From: Roseicella aerolata
GTDB lineage: Bacteria; Pseudomonadota; Alphaproteobacteria; Acetobacterales; Acetobacteraceae
DNA length: 64,000 bases
Assembly: GCF_020523605.1 (NCBI RefSeq)
Contig: NZ_JAJAQI010000004.1
Location: forward strand, 124,001-188,000
Direction: 5' to 3'
A program made the translations under genes and the position numbers. The notes under the pieces were generated by a model. The model had not been told where the DNA came from. It did not search any database and saw only the letters and a program-made list of their open reading frames with translations. This document shows positions 61,356-64,000 of this stretch, piece after piece (position 1 is the stretch's first letter; each line of letters opens with the position of its first letter).

Positions 61356-63404
61356 TCAGCCCGGCCGTGCCGCGCTGTCGCTCCGGCGCGCCGCCGCTTC
61401 GCATGCCGTGGCGAGGGCGCGGCGCAACTCCTCCAGCGAATAGGGCTTGCGCAGCAGCGGCAGGCCGGCGGCGGCGACCCGCGCCGGCGCGCCGCCATAG
61501 CCGCTGTAGAGCAGCACCGGCAGGGCAGGGTGCTCCGCCACCAGGCGCTGCGCGAGGTCCAGCCCGTCCTGGCCGCCGGTCATGATGACATCGGTCAGCA
61601 CGAGGTCCACCCGCAGCCCATCGGCCAGCGCCCGCAGCGCCGCCGGCCCGCTCGCCACGCGCGATACGGTATGGCCGAGGTGGCGGAGCGTCTCCGCCGT
61701 CAGCTCCGCCACCGCATCGTCATCCTCCACCAGCAGCAGCCGCAGCGGCGCGCTCTCCGGCGTGGCGGAGGCCGGCTCGGGCGCCCGGGCCTCGGGCCCC
61801 ACCGTCGGCGCCGCCCGCGGCAGCAGGAGCGTGACGGTGGCGCCTTCGCCCGGCCGGCTGCTGACCCGCGCGGTGCCGCCGCTCTGCCGGGCGAAGCCAT
61901 AGACCTGCGCGAGGCCGAGGCCGGTACCCTGGCCGACATCCTTGGTCGAGAAGAAGGGTTCGAAGGCCCGCGCCAGTACCTCCGGGCCCATCCCCGTGCC
62001 GGTATCCTGCACCGAGAGGCGGATGAAGGAGCCGCCGAGCTGGTCCGGGTCGGTCAGCGCGTCCAACTCGACATTCTCGGCCGAGAGCCGCAGCCGGCCG
62101 CCATGCGGCATGGCGTCGCGCGCATTCACGCCGAGATTCAGCACGGCCAGTTCCAGCTCCCCGGGATCCACCCGGGCCCACCAGAGATCGTCCGGCACGC
62201 AGATCTCGATGGCGATGTCGCCACGCAGCGCGCGGGAGAGCAGTTCCCGCATGTCCTCCAGCCAGGCCCGCACGTCCAGCGGTTCCGGCCGCAGGGCCTG
62301 GCGGCGGGCGAAGCTCAGCAGCCGGCGCGTCAGGTCGGCGCCGCGGTGCGCCGCCTGGTCCATGGCATCCAGCAGCCGGTCGCGCCGCGCCGGATCCGCG
62401 CCGCGCCTCAGCAGGCCGACGCCATTGGTGATGACCGAGAGCAGGTTGTTGAAGTCATGCGCCACGCCGCCGGTGAGTTGGCCCAGCGCCTCCAGCTTCA
62501 GGGTCTGGAACAGGCGGGCCTGCGCCGCCTCGCGCGCCTTCGCCTCCTGCTCCACTTCGCGTCGCAGGCCGGCATTCACCTCGGCGATCGCCAGCTCGGC
62601 CTGCTTGCGTTCGGTGATGTCGATGTTGAGGCCGATCAGCCGCGCCGGGTCGCCCCTCTCGTCGCAGAACAGCCGGCCGCGCCCCGCCAGCCAGCGCTCG
62701 CCGCGCTGCGGGTGGCGGATGCGGTACTCCACCCGGAAGTCCGGGTCCCGGCGGCGGAGGCAGTCCTGCAGGGCGGCTTCCGTCGCGGCCCGGTCCTCCG
62801 GCGCCACCGAGGCGACCCAGGCCCCGTAGCTCGGCACCACACGATCGGGATCGAGGCCGTAGAGCTCGAAATACTCCCGCGACCAGCTGAGATGGCCGCC
62901 CTTGATGTCCCAGTCCCAGGTGCCGGCACCGGCATAGCGCTGGGCAAGGCGCAGCCGCTCCTCGCTGTCGCGCAGCCGCTGGTTCAGCGTGGCCAGTTCG
63001 GCCGTGCGGGCGGCCACGCGCTCCTCGAGCGCGGCATTGGCATGGGAGAGCGCGGCATTGCTCTCCTCCAGCTCCTGGGCGAGGACCTGCAGCTCCTCGA
63101 TGGCGACGCGCAGTTCCTGCCCGGTCGCGTCGTGTTGCGTCTTCTCCTTCAAGGCGGAGTGGTGGTTGGGCAGTGGCGCGTCGCGCGCGGCCGTCCTCTC
63201 GGCCTCGGCCTGCCGGGGCTGGTCCTCGGCTTCCCGCAGCTGGAGGGTGCGCCGCGCCAGCTCGGCCCGCAGCGCATTGCGCTCGGCGACGAGGGCGGCC
63301 GCTTCTTCCTGCGCATCCTCTATGGCGGCGCGCAACTGCTCCAATTCGTCCTCGATCCGTGCGTGGTCCGGCATCACCATCCTGGCCGGCCCTTCATCAC
63401 GCAT
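61356..63404 (-). CDS. Hybrid sensor histidine kinase (coiled coil-PAS-HisKA-HATPase-REC)
   Basis: A 682-residue hybrid kinase. N-terminal coiled coil (RIEDELEQLRAAIEDAQEEAAALVAERNAL in outline, residues 15-150); PAS fold with GTWDWDIKGGHLSWSREYFELYGL (about 160-270) ending in PAC GLNIDITERKQAE; phospho-His in GGVAHDFNNLLSVI (about 316); ATPase N, G1 and G2 boxes (NLGVNARDAMPHGG, VQDTGTGM, GTGLGLAQVYGF); C-terminal receiver with DDD and phospho-acceptor Asp in LVLTDVIMTGG (about 601). No membrane segment is visible, so it is likely cytosolic. A GCCTGATCAGGC palindrome lies 16 bases upstream of the start. Confidence 0.92.
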   Translation of the reverse strand: MRDEGPARMVMPDHARIEDELEQLRAAIEDAQEEAAALVAERNALRAELARRTLQLREAEDQPRQAEAERTAARDAPLPNHHSALKEKTQHDATGQELRVAIEELQVLAQELEESNAALSHANAALEERVAARTAELATLNQRLRDSEERLRLAQRYAGAGTWDWDIKGGHLSWSREYFELYGLDPDRVVPSYGAWVASVAPEDRAATEAALQDCLRRRDPDFRVEYRIRHPQRGERWLAGRGRLFCDERGDPARLIGLNIDITERKQAELAIAEVNAGLRREVEQEAKAREAAQARLFQTLKLEALGQLTGGVAHDFNNLLSVITNGVGLLRRGADPARRDRLLDAMDQAAHRGADLTRRLLSFARRQALRPEPLDVRAWLEDMRELLSRALRGDIAIEICVPDDLWWARVDPGELELAVLNLGVNARDAMPHGGRLRLSAENVELDALTDPDQLGGSFIRLSVQDTGTGMGPEVLARAFEPFFSTKDVGQGTGLGLAQVYGFARQSGGTARVSSRPGEGATVTLLLPRAAPTVGPEARAPEPASATPESAPLRLLLVEDDDAVAELTAETLRHLGHTVSRVASGPAALRALADGLRVDLVLTDVIMTGGQDGLDLAQRLVAEHPALPVLLYSGYGGAPARVAAAGLPLLRKPYSLEELRRALATACEAAARRSDSAARPG

Positions 63405-64000
63405 GGTGCCGGTTCCTGTGCCTGATCAGGCTTTGCATGAAATCAGCACGTCAACGGGGAATACCGGCGCGCGTTTGGTGTGGCTCCGATACATCCGGCT
63501 TCTTCGCCGACCCAGGCCGTGGGCAGCGCCGCGGCACCGCTGCGGCGGGGGAGGCAAGGCGGGCCGCGACATCGTCGTGCCAGGGGCCTCGGGCGGTGGC
63601 GGTGCTGGTGACGCAGCGGTCGCGCCGACCGTGCGCAATGCCCGGCCCGTCATCCTGTCCCGCGCCGAGGCGCTGCCGGCGGACCATGCCGGGGATGGTG
63701 GCCGCATCCAACATGGTTGCATCTGCATCGCCCGATCGGATGATCAGATATTTGTGAGTCGTTGCCATCAGCACTGCATCGGGTTGCGTGGCGTGCAGGA
63801 GGACTGGGCCGGCCAACGGCCCGCCTCTCCGCCGGCGCGGCCTTCAGGCCGCCGCCGTGGCGATGAGGGCCTGCGGCATCGGCGTGGTGCCCGGAGCCGG
63901 CGGATGCTGTCCGGCCGGACAGGCCGCGCAATGCGCGCCGCGCGGATATCGGGGCCGCGGGCGGATCAGCATCCGGCATCCGGGCCGAGGAGGCCGCTGC
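63405..64000. other. Gene-free end region
   Basis: No frame with a credible ribosome-binding site or recognisable product was found. A minus-strand frame from 63768 to 63451 (MATTHKYLII...) becomes an Arg/Pro/Ala-rich low-information sequence and has no Shine-Dalgarno sequence. A comparatively AT-rich island, 63727-63770, and the 12-base palindrome at 63420-63431 are the only visible features; the region probably holds promoters for the histidine kinase and for a gene beyond the edge. Confidence 0.5.

Noticed and set aside
63420-63454. Promoter for the histidine kinase using TTGACG (minus strand)
   Set aside because: No acceptable -10 at 16-18 bases from the hexamer; left as an observation only.
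63451-63768. 105-codon minus-strand frame MATTHKYLII...
   Set aside because: No Shine-Dalgarno sequence, and the sequence soon turns into Arg/Pro/Ala-rich low-information text; not reported as a gene.

Overview
The window is GC-rich, densely coded bacterial chromosome. Several traits point to an alphaproteobacterium of the Acetobacteraceae, Roseomonas-like; this is an inference from gene content and composition, since no database was searched. They are the lepB-rnc-era order, a Bug/TctC-type orphan binding protein, many acyl-CoA dehydrogenases and CoA ligases, KGG-repeat stress protein, DUF6496 and cytosolic copper-storage proteins, and paired-hairpin intergenic repeats. No phage genes, transposases, CRISPR array, rRNA or plasmid functions were seen.

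Layout. 1-3.8 kb: two adjacent acyl-CoA dehydrogenase genes (the first cut by the window edge), a crotonase and an aminotransferase. 4.0-4.7 kb: a Cys-rich copper-storage protein and a DUF6496 gene broken by one in-frame amber codon. 4.8-8.7 kb: an SDR / D-2-hydroxyacid dehydrogenase / enolase-superfamily operon with a divergent SDR. 8.8-15.5 kb: a secreted cupredoxin-like protein, a complete CUT1-type ABC importer (ATPase, binding protein, two permeases) and a TPP enzyme. 15.8-22.5 kb: an AtzG/AtzE-like amidase pair, a 2OG-Fe(II) oxygenase, tRNA-Asp with a clear promoter, and a second TPP enzyme overlapping a zinc alcohol dehydrogenase, then an SDR. 22.7-25.1 kb: lepB-rnc-era. 25.2-30.4 kb: an unknown TM/Sel1-like protein, a DehI-like protein, a Tat-exported MBL hydrolase and an acyl-CoA synthetase. 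30.4-34.6 kb: Bug binding protein, acyl-CoA dehydrogenase, racemase-like CoA transferase, KGG protein. 34.7-41.5 kb: two tandem paralogous zinc-ribbon/cyclase/AAA/TPR giants, the first with a damaged cyclase site. 41.5-51.7 kb: DUF169 protein, Tat amidohydrolase, an SDR/ACAD/acyl-CoA synthetase operon, a CobW GTPase, a hydantoinase and a D-2-hydroxyacid dehydrogenase. 51.8-64 kb: SF2 helicase, dodecin, GlgX, SLC13-type transporter, NDH-2 coupled to two small disordered proteins, and a hybrid histidine kinase.

Most operons look catabolic: uptake and oxidation of carboxylates, acyl-CoAs, sugars or sugar acids, and amides.

The most unusual signal is a dispersed intergenic repeat of two adjoining hairpins (H1, then H2). 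It is seen in good or degenerate form at about 8.69, 22.53, 25.10, 42.26, 54.01, 57.02 and 59.04-59.25 kb (the last a tandem double unit). Six of these seven loci lie 3' of a gene in the gene's own orientation. In four cases the TAG stop codon of that gene is the first three bases of the repeat.
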